This document shows, piece after piece, positions 32,849-40,927 of a DNA stretch of 64,000 nucleotides. Origin of the DNA: CAYJPV01 sp964372095. GTDB taxonomy: Bacteria; Acidobacteriota; Vicinamibacteria; Vicinamibacterales; JAKQTR01. Location of the stretch: the NCBI GenBank assembly GCA_964372095.1, contig CAYJPV010000001.1, forward strand, positions 451,783 to 515,782, in the 5' to 3' direction. A model generated the notes under the pieces. It did no database searches. It was not told the origin of the DNA and saw only the letters and a program-made list of their open reading frames with translations. Positions within the stretch are counted from its first letter, which is position 1, and each line of letters opens with the position of its first letter. The position numbers and the translations under genes are program-made.

Positions 32849-33544
32849 GTGACACGACACCCCCTTCGCCCATTCGTGCTCGGCGTGTGGGTCCTGGGCG
32901 TCTGTGCCGTCACGGCCTTCCCCGCCGCCCAGACCGTACCGGTCGACCCCGCCGGCCTGGCGCAGTCGATCCAGCGCCATTACGACACCGTGCGGGATTT
33001 CAGCGCGGCATTCGTCCATGCGTATGAAGGCGGCGTACTGCGCAAGACCGTCGTGGAACGCGGCACGGTCCGTTTCAAGAAGCCGGGCCTGATGCGATGG
33101 ATCTACACCCACCCCGAACGCAAGGAGTTCGTCTCGGACGGGGTGCGTCTCTACGCCTACGTGCCCGAAGATCGTCAGGTCACGGTGAGCGCGGTCCCGA
33201 CGGGTGACGGTGCCACCACGCCGGCACTCTTCCTGGCCGGTCAGGGCAATCTGACGCGCGATTTCGTGGCATCGGCCCCGGCGGACCTCCCGCCCCAGGC
33301 CCCCGCAACGCTGTCGGTCACGCTGACGCCACGGAAGCCGGAATCCGAGTTCGAGTGGATGACGCTGGTCGTGGACGCCGCGACGTTCCAGATTCGCGGC
33401 CTGGTCACCGCCGACGCCCAGGGCGGGCGTTCGTCCTTCACGTTCGACCGCGTCCGCGAGAATACCGGCGTGGGCGACCAGGAGTTCCGTTTCATCATTC
33501 CGCGGGGCGTCGATGTCATCACGAACTACCAGACCGGTCGCTGA
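32849..33544 (+). CDS. lolA: Outer-membrane lipoprotein carrier protein LolA
   Basis: Periplasmic chaperone of 231 residues that ferries lipoproteins from LolCDE to the outer membrane. A signal peptide (about 1-28, ending FPAAQ) precedes the open beta-barrel domain. Family landmarks are DFSAAFVHAYEGG, GTVRFKKPGLMRWIYTHPE and the YVPEDRQV segment. The start is GTG 32849, immediately after the upstream TAG. The C-terminus overlaps the next gene by 32 bases if that gene starts at 33513. No lolB was seen in the window, as expected outside Beta/Gammaproteobacteria. Confidence 0.87.
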   Translation: MTRHPLRPFVLGVWVLGVCAVTAFPAAQTVPVDPAGLAQSIQRHYDTVRDFSAAFVHAYEGGVLRKTVVERGTVRFKKPGLMRWIYTHPERKEFVSDGVRLYAYVPEDRQVTVSAVPTGDGATTPALFLAGQGNLTRDFVASAPADLPPQAPATLSVTLTPRKPESEFEWMTLVVDAATFQIRGLVTADAQGGRSSFTFDRVRENTGVGDQEFRFIIPRGVDVITNYQTGR

Positions 33545-35294
33545 CGCGGCGGGACAGACGATGGTGTGGGCCGCCGCGGCCGCGCTGGCTTTGCTGACGC
33601 TCGCCGGGTGCGCGACGACGACATCGCTCAGCCAGGCGCGTCTGGCCGAGCGCCAGGAAGACTGGGACCGCGCGGTCGTCGAGTACACGAACGCGGTACG
33701 GAAAAACCCCTCGGATCAGAGCACGCGGCTCGCGCTGGACCGGGCGAAACTGCGCAGCACCGACATCCACCTGACCCGCGCCCGCCGCCTGGCCTCGATC
33801 GGACGGCTCGAAGAAGCGCTGGTGGAGTACCAGGTCGCCCAGCAGATGTCGCCGGCGTCCTCCGCCATCGAGGATGCGCTGCGGGACGTCAGGGCGAAGC
33901 TCCGTGCCCGTATCGCGGTGGCCCGTGACGGCAAGACCCACCTGCAGACGCTCATCGAGCGCGCGCGCGAGTTGCCGCCGCCGGGCCTGGATCTGCCCAC
34001 GGGCCTGAAACTGCCGGATTCGCTGGTGTTCAGGGATGCGAGCAGCCGGGACGTCTTCACGGCCGTAGCCCGTTTCGCGGACGTCAACATCGTGTTCGAT
34101 CCCGCGTTCCGCGACGCGCCGATCACGGTGGACCTGCGCAAGACGACGTTCGACCAGGCCCTGGTGTCGCTCACCGCAAGCACCCACAACTTTTACCGGG
34201 TCACCGCACCGCGGACCATCACGCTGATACCCGACACGCCCGCCAAGCGCCGTGAGTACGAAGAAGAGGTGATCCGGACGTTCTACCTGTCCAACGTCGA
34301 GGTGAAAGAGACCATCGACCTCCTCCGGATTGTCGTCGACGCCAGGCGCATCGCCCCGATTGCCGGGACCAACGCCATCACGCTCAAGGACACCCCCGAG
34401 CGGGTCGCGGCGGCCGGGCGCATCATCGCGGCGGTGGACAAAGCGCGGCCCGAAGTGGTCGTGGACGTCGAGGTGCTCGAAGTCGACCGGACGAAACTGC
34501 GGGAGTTCGGCCTGCAGATCGCTTCGGCCGGGTCCCCCGGCGTCAGCGGCGCCGCCGGGATCAACCGCGAAACCCTGACGCTCAGGGACCTGCAGACGCT
34601 GACGTCCGCGGACGTCTTCCTGACCAACTTCCCTGCCTTGTTCTACCGCCTGCTCAAGTCGGACTCGAGTTCGCGCACGCTGGCCAATCCCCAGTTGCGG
34701 TCGCAGGACGGCGTGGCCGCGCAGGCACGGTTCGGCGAGCGGGTGCCGGTGCCTGTCACGACGTTCTCACCCATCGCCACCGGCGGCGTGAACCAGCAGC
34801 CGATCACGTCCTTCAACTACGAGAACATCGGCGTCAACATCGACATCACGCCGCGGATGCACCACAACGACGACGTGTCGCTGGCGGTCAAACTGGAAGT
34901 GAGCAGCATCTCCGGCACCGGATACGGCGACCTGCCCACCTTCGGCAACCGCTCGGTCAGCACGTTGATCCGTCTGCGCGACGGAGAGACCAGCGTGCTC
35001 GCCGGTCTGATCCGCGACGACGAACGTGTCGTGATGGACGGCATCCCCGGGCTGAGCGACCTGCCGCTGATCGGACGGCTCTTCGCGAAGAACCGCCGCG
35101 AGACCCAGGAAACCGACATCATCCTCACGCTCACGCCCCACATCGTCCGGGTGCTCGACATCACCGAGAACGACCTCCGGCCGTTCCTGGTCGGCCGCGA
35201 TCTGGGAACGGCCCTCGAGATACCCGCCATCGAACCGGCGCGCGACGATCAGCCGGCCGTGACACTGCCGAAGCCAGGGATCATCATCAAGTAG
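33513..35294 (+). CDS. Lipoprotein secretin with N-terminal TPR (GspD-like)
   Basis: Outer-membrane secretin of 593 residues. The signal peptide ends LLTLAGC, acyl-cysteine C33. TPR-like helices span about 38-125 (LAERQEDWDRAVVEYTNAV). Secretin N-domains follow at about 170-310 (VNIVFDPAF, then TFYLSNVEVKETIDLLRIV). The barrel domain occupies about 330-545 and contains NPQLRSQDGVAAQARFGERV, VGVNI-type strands (NIGVNIDITPRM) and DLPLIGRLFAKNRR. It resembles the 'type II and III secretion' secretins, but no inner-membrane partner genes are adjacent. The start is uncertain: ATG 33561 would still give a lipobox but no basic n-region. The TAG stop abuts a GCTAGRG array. Confidence 0.85.
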   Translation: MSSRTTRPVADAAGQTMVWAAAAALALLTLAGCATTTSLSQARLAERQEDWDRAVVEYTNAVRKNPSDQSTRLALDRAKLRSTDIHLTRARRLASIGRLEEALVEYQVAQQMSPASSAIEDALRDVRAKLRARIAVARDGKTHLQTLIERARELPPPGLDLPTGLKLPDSLVFRDASSRDVFTAVARFADVNIVFDPAFRDAPITVDLRKTTFDQALVSLTASTHNFYRVTAPRTITLIPDTPAKRREYEEEVIRTFYLSNVEVKETIDLLRIVVDARRIAPIAGTNAITLKDTPERVAAAGRIIAAVDKARPEVVVDVEVLEVDRTKLREFGLQIASAGSPGVSGAAGINRETLTLRDLQTLTSADVFLTNFPALFYRLLKSDSSSRTLANPQLRSQDGVAAQARFGERVPVPVTTFSPIATGGVNQQPITSFNYENIGVNIDITPRMHHNDDVSLAVKLEVSSISGTGYGDLPTFGNRSVSTLIRLRDGETSVLAGLIRDDERVVMDGIPGLSDLPLIGRLFAKNRRETQETDIILTLTPHIVRVLDITENDLRPFLVGRDLGTALEIPAIEPARDDQPAVTLPKPGIIIK

Positions 35295-35342
35295 CCAGAG
35301 GCTAGAGGCCAGAGGCTAGAGGCTAGGGGCTAGGGGCTAGGG
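35294..35342 (+). repeat. GCYAGRG heptamer array (7 units) at the secretin stop
   Basis: Units in order: GCCAGAG, GCTAGAG, GCCAGAG, GCTAGAG, GCTAGGG, GCTAGGG, GCTAGGG. The array starts on the last base of the TAG stop (35292-35294). It mixes the GCTAGAG form seen after kdgK with the GCTAGGG form seen after purC. Confidence 0.93.
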
Positions 35343-35353
35343 GCTGCGTACGA

Positions 35354-36772
35354 TTACGGCCGCTCGGCGAGGCGCGCCAGCAGCTTGCCGTGGATCCCAC
35401 CGAATCCGCCGTTCGACATACACACGACCAGGTCGCCGTCACGAGCTTCGGTGCCGACCAGCTCCACGATCGCTCCGATCGACGCGGTTTCCCGGGCGCG
35501 AACGCCGCGCGCCGTCAAGTCACGTACCAGTTGATCCACCGACAGGCGATCGTGTTCAGGCAAACTCGCGCGGAAGACGGGCGCGAACACCGCTTCGTCG
35601 GCCGCGCCGAACGCCTCGGCAAACGCCGCCTGAAAGATCCGCCGGCACGACGAGGCTGAACGGGGTTCGAACACCGCCCAGAGCCGGCGGCCCGGATACG
35701 CCAGGCGGACGGCCTCGAGCGTCTCTTTGACCGCAGTCGGATGGTGGGCGAAGTCGTCGAACACGGTGACCCCGGCCGCGTCGCCCACGATCTCCAGCCG
35801 TCGTTTCACGCCGGCGAACGACGCCAGACCGGAGCGAAGCCGGTCTTCGGTCACGCCCGCGTCGTGGGCCACAGCCATCGCGGCCAGCGTGTTCTTCACG
35901 TTGTGCGCGCCCACGAGGGCGACGTCGAACGCCCCGAGACCGCGGCCGCCATGCTGTACGCGGAACCGCGTGCCGGCCGGTGTGGGCTGGATGTCGTATG
36001 CCTGCCAGTCGGCGCCTTCCGTCAGTCCGAACGTCTCGACCCGCGAGGCGGCCACCTGGGCCAGCGCGGCAGCGTCCGGGCTGTCGGCCCCGAGGAGGAG
36101 CAGCCCCCGGCGCGGGACGAGGTTGGCCAGCCGCCTGAACGCCAGCCGCACGGCATCAAGATCCTGATAGATGTCCGCGTGATCGAACTCGATGTTCGCG
36201 ATCACCGCCACATCCGGCAGATACTTCAGGAACTTCGCGGTCTTGTCGAAGAACGCACTGTCGTATTCGTCTCCCTCGATCACGAATTCCCGGCCGGCAC
36301 CCAGGCGGTAACTGGAGCCGCCATCGCCCAGATTCGCCGCCACTCCCCCGACGAGCACGCTGGGGTCCTTCCCGGCGTGTACCAGCAGCCAGGCCGCCAG
36401 CGAGGTCGTCGTCGTCTTGCCGTGCGTGCCAGCGATGACGACCGATCGAGCGCCCCAGAGGAAGTGATCTCGAATCGCCTCCGGCAGTGAGCTGTAGCGG
36501 ATCTTGCGGTCGAGGACCTCCTCCAGTTCCGCATTGCCCCGCGAGATGGCATTGCCCACCACCACGAGGTCGATGTCGCCGCCGATGTGATCCGCCGAAT
36601 ACCCGGACAGGATGTCGATGCCTTCCTGTTCAAGGAAGGTGCTCATCGGCGGGTACACGTGCTGGTCAGATCCCCGAACGTCGCAGCCGCGCTGTTTCAG
36701 CATCGCTGCCAGCGTCGCCATGGCGGTCCCGCAGATACCGATGAAATGCACACGTTTCACGATCGTCCTCAC
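35354..36772 (-). CDS. mpl: UDP-MurNAc:tripeptide ligase (murein peptide recycling)
   Basis: Mur-ligase family enzyme of 472 residues that attaches recycled L-Ala-D-Glu-mDAP to UDP-MurNAc. It opens with VHFIGICGTAMATLA (Mpl, rather than MurC's GIGGxGM). The ATP loop is GTHGKTTTT near 114-122, and EGDEYDSAFFDK, FEPRSAS and MSNGGFGGIHGKLL are Mpl signatures. The GTG start at 36772 overlaps the ldcA stop (GTGA). With ldcA and nagZ upstream it forms a complete little murein-recycling operon. It converges on the secretin gene, 11 bases from the heptamer array. Confidence 0.93.
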   Translation of the reverse strand: MRTIVKRVHFIGICGTAMATLAAMLKQRGCDVRGSDQHVYPPMSTFLEQEGIDILSGYSADHIGGDIDLVVVGNAISRGNAELEEVLDRKIRYSSLPEAIRDHFLWGARSVVIAGTHGKTTTTSLAAWLLVHAGKDPSVLVGGVAANLGDGGSSYRLGAGREFVIEGDEYDSAFFDKTAKFLKYLPDVAVIANIEFDHADIYQDLDAVRLAFRRLANLVPRRGLLLLGADSPDAAALAQVAASRVETFGLTEGADWQAYDIQPTPAGTRFRVQHGGRGLGAFDVALVGAHNVKNTLAAMAVAHDAGVTEDRLRSGLASFAGVKRRLEIVGDAAGVTVFDDFAHHPTAVKETLEAVRLAYPGRRLWAVFEPRSASSCRRIFQAAFAEAFGAADEAVFAPVFRASLPEHDRLSVDQLVRDLTARGVRARETASIGAIVELVGTEARDGDLVVCMSNGGFGGIHGKLLARLAERP

Positions 36773-37689
36773 GCGAGAGCAGATTCTTCGATCACCAGCG
36801 CGCCCGTCGTTGCGGCCCGCACGCGGGCCTGCACGCCCAGCGGCAGCGTCAGCGCAGGCCCTGCGGTGTGTCCCGCCGGCAGCCCGAAGACGACCGGGCC
36901 TGGAAAACCGGCGACCCAGTTCCGGATCACGTCCCTGGAGCGGAGGCCGCCGTCGGCTTCATCGCACCCGAGCATCTCGCCGAAGACGAGCGCGCGGGCC
37001 CTGGCCAGGACTCCCGCGAGGCGCAACTGGGTCAGCAGGCGATCCACCCGGTACGGGCGCTCGCCGACGTCTTCGAGGAACAGAATGCACCCGTCCGGGG
37101 GGGCGAAGGCGAAGGGCGTCCCCAGGGAGGCCGCCAGCTGCGTCAGGTTGCCCCCCATGAGCATCCCGGCGGCTTCGCCGGGCACAAACACCTCCAGCGG
37201 CACCCGCGCCACCTCCGCGCTGGCGTGTCCGGACGTGGTGGCCAGCCAGCTGCCGATGTCGTACCCGGCGGCACCGCGGCTGAACTGCCCGGCCACCATC
37301 GGGCCGTGGGCGGATACGAGCCCGCATCCCACGGTCAAGAAGGTCAACAACGCCGTCAGGTCGCTGGAGCCCACAAAGAGCTTGGGCACCGCGCGCATCA
37401 CGTCGGGCGGCAGGAGCGGCAGGATCTGCGTGCTTCCATACCCGCCTCGCGCCGCGATCACCGCGGCAATGTCCGGGTCGCGCCAGGCATCGAGAAAGGA
37501 CGCGGCCCGCAGCGTCGGGTCACCGGCGAGATAACCTTGCCGCGCGAACACCCGTTCGTCGTACACCGGGTCGAAGCCCAGGCGGCGCAGTTCGGCCACG
37601 CCTCGCTCAAAGTCCTCAGGCGGAAACGGGCTGGCCGGCGCCACGATCGCCACACGCGCGCCGGGGTGGAGCGCGGGCGGCCTACGCAT
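36769..37689 (-). CDS. ldcA: LD-carboxypeptidase (murein tetrapeptide carboxypeptidase, S66)
   Basis: Cytoplasmic serine peptidase of 306 residues that trims the terminal D-Ala from recycled tetrapeptides. Family landmarks are ARGGYGS near 80-86, the nucleophile S109 in VGSSDLTALL, FLEDVGERPYRVDR with the catalytic Glu, and the late histidine in LPAGHTAGP. ATG 37689 overlaps the last eight bases of nagZ. Its product is the tripeptide used by Mpl, the next gene. All three catalytic residues are visible. Confidence 0.92.
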   Translation of the reverse strand: MRRPPALHPGARVAIVAPASPFPPEDFERGVAELRRLGFDPVYDERVFARQGYLAGDPTLRAASFLDAWRDPDIAAVIAARGGYGSTQILPLLPPDVMRAVPKLFVGSSDLTALLTFLTVGCGLVSAHGPMVAGQFSRGAAGYDIGSWLATTSGHASAEVARVPLEVFVPGEAAGMLMGGNLTQLAASLGTPFAFAPPDGCILFLEDVGERPYRVDRLLTQLRLAGVLARARALVFGEMLGCDEADGGLRSRDVIRNWVAGFPGPVVFGLPAGHTAGPALTLPLGVQARVRAATTGALVIEESALA

Positions 37690-38776
37690 ACTGGCGCAAC
37701 TCCGCCGCAATCGCCTGATGGGCGTCGCAGCCAATCAGGCCGCGCCAGCGCGCGGACGGCGCGCGGTCGTCATCCGGGCAGGCCACGTACTTCGCCTTGA
37801 GCGCGAGATGCCTGGCCACCGATCGATCGACCTGCGACGAGGACACCACGTCGGACTCGACCGCCCGCACCAGCGCTTCAAGCGCCGCCGCCTGTTCATC
37901 GAGATTGGGCTCGCACAGCAGCGCCAGATCGTGGCCGGCCTCGATGGCGGCCACCGTGGCCTGCGGCAGCGGGAATCGCGCGGAGCACCCCTTCATGTTC
38001 AAATCATCGGTCACAATGAGCCCGTCGAAGCCAAGCGACTGGCGCAGTTCGCCTGTCACCACGCGGCGTGACAAACTTGCCGGCCGGTCTTCGTCCAGGG
38101 CTGGCACCAGCAGATGAGCCACCATGAGGCCGGCAACACCGGCTGCGATCGCCGCGCGGAACGGCTCGTATTCGATCGCACGGAGCCGCTCGGGCCCGTG
38201 TTCCACGACGGGCAGATCGTGATGCGAATCAACGGACGTATCACCGTGGCCCGGGAAGTGTTTGCCGCAGGCGGCGACGCCCTCGGCCTGCATCGCGCCG
38301 ATCAGGGCTGCCCCCAGCCGCGCGACCGTCGGTGCGTCGCCGGCAATCGCGCGATCGCCAATGGCCGGGTTGTGTTCAGCCGTCAGCACGTCGAGCACCG
38401 GCGCGCAATCGAAGGTGATGCCCACCGAGCGCAGTTCGCGGGCCAGTGCCGCCGCGAAGGCCGCCGCCACACGTTCGTCGCCGCAGCGCCCGACGGCGAC
38501 CGCCGGCGGCCAGACCGTGAGCGGCGCTCGCAGACGCGCCACGCGCCCGCCTTCCTGGTCGACCGCCACCCACAGCGGCGGGTCCGACAGCAGGTTGCGG
38601 CACTCGAAGGCCAGTTCGGCCACCTGGGCGGGTTCGGCCACGTTCCGGCCGAACAGGATGATGCCGCCGACCCCGAACTCCCGGACCAGCGCCCGCCATT
38701 CGACAGGCAAGGTGTGACCGGGAATGCCGAGGGCGACGAGTTGGCCGATACGCCGGCGCCGTGCGGATGCTGACAT
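37682..38776 (-). CDS. nagZ: Beta-N-acetylhexosaminidase (GH3)
   Basis: Removes N-acetylglucosamine from GlcNAc-anhydroMurNAc peptides during cell-wall recycling; 364 residues from ATG 38776. GH3 motifs are GGIILFGRN, VDQEGGRVARL, KHFPGHGDTSVDSHHDLP with the catalytic His-Asp dyad, and IVTDDLNMKG containing the nucleophile aspartate. No signal peptide, in line with a cytoplasmic enzyme. It heads the nagZ-ldcA-mpl operon. Its ATG is ten bases from a -10 box, so the mRNA would be almost leaderless. A longer in-frame reading upstream crosses the promoter and is rejected. Confidence 0.94.
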   Translation of the reverse strand: MSASARRRRIGQLVALGIPGHTLPVEWRALVREFGVGGIILFGRNVAEPAQVAELAFECRNLLSDPPLWVAVDQEGGRVARLRAPLTVWPPAVAVGRCGDERVAAAFAAALARELRSVGITFDCAPVLDVLTAEHNPAIGDRAIAGDAPTVARLGAALIGAMQAEGVAACGKHFPGHGDTSVDSHHDLPVVEHGPERLRAIEYEPFRAAIAAGVAGLMVAHLLVPALDEDRPASLSRRVVTGELRQSLGFDGLIVTDDLNMKGCSARFPLPQATVAAIEAGHDLALLCEPNLDEQAAALEALVRAVESDVVSSSQVDRSVARHLALKAKYVACPDDDRAPSARWRGLIGCDAHQAIAAELRQYA

Positions 38777-38785
38777 GACATTCCC

Positions 38786-38793
38786 ATTATAAT
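38786..38793. promoter_or_regulatory. Palindromic bidirectional -10 (ATTATAAT)
   Basis: ATTATAAT is its own reverse complement and provides TATAAT to both strands: 38788-38793 rightward, 38791-38786 leftward. Leftward transcription would begin about three bases before nagZ. Rightward transcription would begin at the GTG at 38800. Confidence 0.55.
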
Positions 38794-38799
38794 GGCGCC

Positions 38800-38835
38800 G
38801 TGTTCGCGGCTTCGCGTCCGGGCGTGTGGCGATGA
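38800..38835 (+). CDS. Possible 11-codon leaderless leader ORF
   Basis: A GTG placed exactly where rightward transcription should begin opens an 11-codon frame (VFAASRPGVWR) ending with TGA at 38833-38835, 44 bases before the downstream gene. The promoter-to-GTG layout (TATAATGGCGCCGTG) almost duplicates that of kdsA. Whether it is translated is unknown; it may simply be chance. Confidence 0.25.
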   Translation: MFAASRPGVWR

Positions 38836-38879
38836 CCGTCCACCCGGCCGGGGCAGGCCGGTGGACCCCAGGAGAGCCC

Positions 38880-39167
38880 ATGACCGCCGTTGACGAGATC
38901 AGGCAGCTCTACAACACCGCGACGAAAGCCACGATCCAGCGCGACCTGACACGAGCCATCGCGCTGCTCAAGACGCTGGAGACGGAGCACGAACGTGAGC
39001 GGGTGGCCGTCTACATGGATGGCCTGTCGCAGATGCGGTCCGAGTGGGGCGTGCGGCCCGCCCCCCCGGCGGGCAAGTCCGGCGCCGTGCGCAAGGCAGG
39101 TGCTGCGAAACTGCGCCCCGCTGCCGGGCGTGGTGCGGTCACCCGCCGGCCGGCCAAAGCCCGTTAG
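38880..39167 (+). CDS. Small basic protein of unknown function
   Basis: Protein of 95 residues from ATG 38880, preceded by AGGAGAG; an earlier ATG at 38826 has no ribosome-binding site. Residues 1-55 are predicted helical (VDEIRQLYNTATKATIQRDL, then KTLETEHERERVAVYMDGLSQ). The C-terminal 40 residues are a low-complexity tail rich in Ala, Lys, Arg and Pro, of the sort that binds nucleic acid. I do not recognise the family. It is alone, between divergent nagZ and the convergent gene ending at 39186. Confidence 0.65.
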   Translation: MTAVDEIRQLYNTATKATIQRDLTRAIALLKTLETEHERERVAVYMDGLSQMRSEWGVRPAPPAGKSGAVRKAGAAKLRPAAGRGAVTRRPAKAR

Positions 39168-39185
39168 CTTCACGGATCCAGGGGA

Positions 39186-40016
39186 CTAGCCGCGCCGGGA
39201 CTGGCCGGCGTGCAGGATCTTGCGGGCCGCCAGTTTCACGGGGTCCGGGATGTTGCGGTCGGTCGCGACGTGCTTGATGTCCCGCTCGAGCAGTCGTTTC
39301 AGAAAGCCGAGCGACAGCCCGATCGGCGTCTTCGGATTGAAGCACAGCCCACGGATCACGCCGTAGTTCTTCACCCATGCCCGCGTGGTGCCGATCACAC
39401 GCAGCACCTCTTCGGACACGCTGCCGAGACGGGAGAAGTTCTCGACTTCCTGGACGGTCAGCTTCGGGCTGCTCAGCACCGCGATCGACACGAGCTTGTT
39501 CGGATCACGGATCAGGATGCCGCGTTCTTCCCGGGTCCCGCGCATCGCGGCCTTGACCTTGCCGGTCACGTTGAGCAGCGACAGGCGCTGGACCGTCGCC
39601 ATCCGGCGGGCGTCGGCCACCTCGGGCGGCAGGTCGTCGTCGCCCGCCTCCGGCCCGGCGTCCGGGGCTGACGACTCGTCGTCGGGTTCCGCCACCGAGA
39701 CCAGGGGGGCGTCCAGGTCGTCGTCTCCGCCGGCCACAGCCACAACGCCCCTCGCGGCGAAGAACGTCCGCACGTCCTCCGGGACATCGGCCCGCCCCAG
39801 GAACACGCCCAGCAGCGCGCCGGGAATCCGCGAGACCGTCGCGTCAGCCGCCGCCCGGATACCCGGGTCCGCATCACCGGTCAGCAGAACCAGCAGCGCA
39901 AGCTGCTCGGTGGCCCGGGGAGCCAGGACGCCCTGCGCGGCGAGCATACGGATGTCGTGTGCCACTTCCCCGCGCCGGAACATGTCGAACAACGGGGTCG
40001 AGAACGGCGAGTCCAT
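39186..40016 (-). CDS. Conserved uncharacterised protein downstream of rodZ
   Basis: Protein of 276 residues from ATG 40016. The N-terminal third is helical and HEAT-like (LAAQGVLAPRATEQLALLVL, then DADPGIRAAADATVSRIP). An acidic linker lies near 100-145. The C-terminal 130 residues form a compact, highly conserved-looking block: GKVKAAMRGTREERGILIRD, then SSPKLTVQEVENFSRL, EVLRVIGTTRAWVKNYGV and NPKTPIGLSLGFLKRL. No signal peptide, membrane segment or enzyme motif is seen. It begins four bases after rodZ, so a role in cell shape or envelope control is possible but inferred only from that. Confidence 0.75.
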   Translation of the reverse strand: MDSPFSTPLFDMFRRGEVAHDIRMLAAQGVLAPRATEQLALLVLLTGDADPGIRAAADATVSRIPGALLGVFLGRADVPEDVRTFFAARGVVAVAGGDDDLDAPLVSVAEPDDESSAPDAGPEAGDDDLPPEVADARRMATVQRLSLLNVTGKVKAAMRGTREERGILIRDPNKLVSIAVLSSPKLTVQEVENFSRLGSVSEEVLRVIGTTRAWVKNYGVIRGLCFNPKTPIGLSLGFLKRLLERDIKHVATDRNIPDPVKLAARKILHAGQSRRG

Positions 40017-40020
40017 CCGT

Positions 40021-40860
40021 CTACTGGACGAAGTCCTTGAGGGTCGCGAGCGTGATGGTGGAGGTGACAACCTCGCCGCGCCCGCCGAGGGTACGTGCGG
40101 GCTTGCCGTTGATCGTCAGCGTCAGCGCGCCGGCGTTGCCAGCCGAGAGAATGATCACAGTGCGCGCGCGGAACTGCACACGTTCGCCCGCCTGGAGATT
40201 CCGCGCCACCACTTTCTGGCCGTCAACACTCAGGGACAGCCAGCACTCCTCGCTGGCAACCACGGTGAGCGCAAGTGGCGTCTCGGGCGTGGCCACGAAC
40301 GACTCGCCCGCGCCTGCCTCCGCCGCAGCCGGCCCCGTGGTGGTGGAGGCCGCAGGCACGGCAGCTGGCGGTTCGGCCTCGGCCGCCGCAGGCGCGGCCG
40401 GCGGATTCTCCCGCACCGGCTCGGTGATCACGGGAGCGGGGGGCTGGGCGGTCGGGGTCGGGCGCATGCTGCGGTACACCGCAACGGCCAGAACCACCAG
40501 CACGCTGATCCCCAGCACCTGCAGCAACGTCATCGCCGCGCGGCGCCCGCTCTCGAACCCTTCGGCATCGACAGCCTGCGCCGCCGCCACCGGAGTCCGT
40601 TCCTCGGCCTCCGGCGGGAACGATTCGACGAACCGCCCGACGGTCTCTTCGGGATCCAGGCCGACCTCGCGTGCGTAGGCACGCACGAAGGACCTGGAGA
40701 AGATTCCCCCTGGCAGTTTCGAGATGTCGTTGCGCTCGAGCGCTTCGAGAACACGGGCGGAGATCTTGGTCGTGGCCGCCACCTGCTGCAGCGACAACCC
40801 CCGTTTCTCCCGCGCCCGCCTCAGGTGCGGCCCGAACTCCATCCGTGCCTCATCGTTCAT
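40021..40860 (-). CDS. RodZ-like HTH/transmembrane cytoskeletal protein
   Basis: Protein of 279 residues with RodZ architecture: a cytoplasmic Xre-type helix-turn-helix domain (about 7-75, GPHLRRAREKRGLSLQQVA), a basic linker, one membrane helix (about 108-128), a Pro/Ala-rich periplasmic linker (about 130-185) and a C-terminal DUF4115-type beta domain (about 190-279). RodZ links MreB filaments to the rod complex that shapes the cell. No mre genes are in the window. The next gene starts four bases after its stop. The assignment is by domain order. Confidence 0.85.
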   Translation of the reverse strand: MNDEARMEFGPHLRRAREKRGLSLQQVAATTKISARVLEALERNDISKLPGGIFSRSFVRAYAREVGLDPEETVGRFVESFPPEAEERTPVAAAQAVDAEGFESGRRAAMTLLQVLGISVLVVLAVAVYRSMRPTPTAQPPAPVITEPVRENPPAAPAAAEAEPPAAVPAASTTTGPAAAEAGAGESFVATPETPLALTVVASEECWLSLSVDGQKVVARNLQAGERVQFRARTVIILSAGNAGALTLTINGKPARTLGGRGEVVTSTITLATLKDFVQ

Positions 40861-40871
40861 TGGGTTGAACC

Positions 40872-40899
40872 GGTGGCCGAAGGCCCACCCGGTTGGGCC
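40872..40899 (-). terminator. Overlapping hairpins between the rnhB operon and rodZ
   Basis: Reading the minus strand, GGCCCA (40899-40894) pairs with TGGGCC (40887-40882). An alternative hairpin, GGTGGGCC-TTCG-GCCACC (40889-40872), has a stable UUCG loop. They follow the stop at 40928 and precede rodZ at 40860, so they may terminate the long upstream operon. No T tract. Confidence 0.45.
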
Positions 40900-40927
40900 A
40901 TGTTACATCATCCACCCGTGCGACGGC

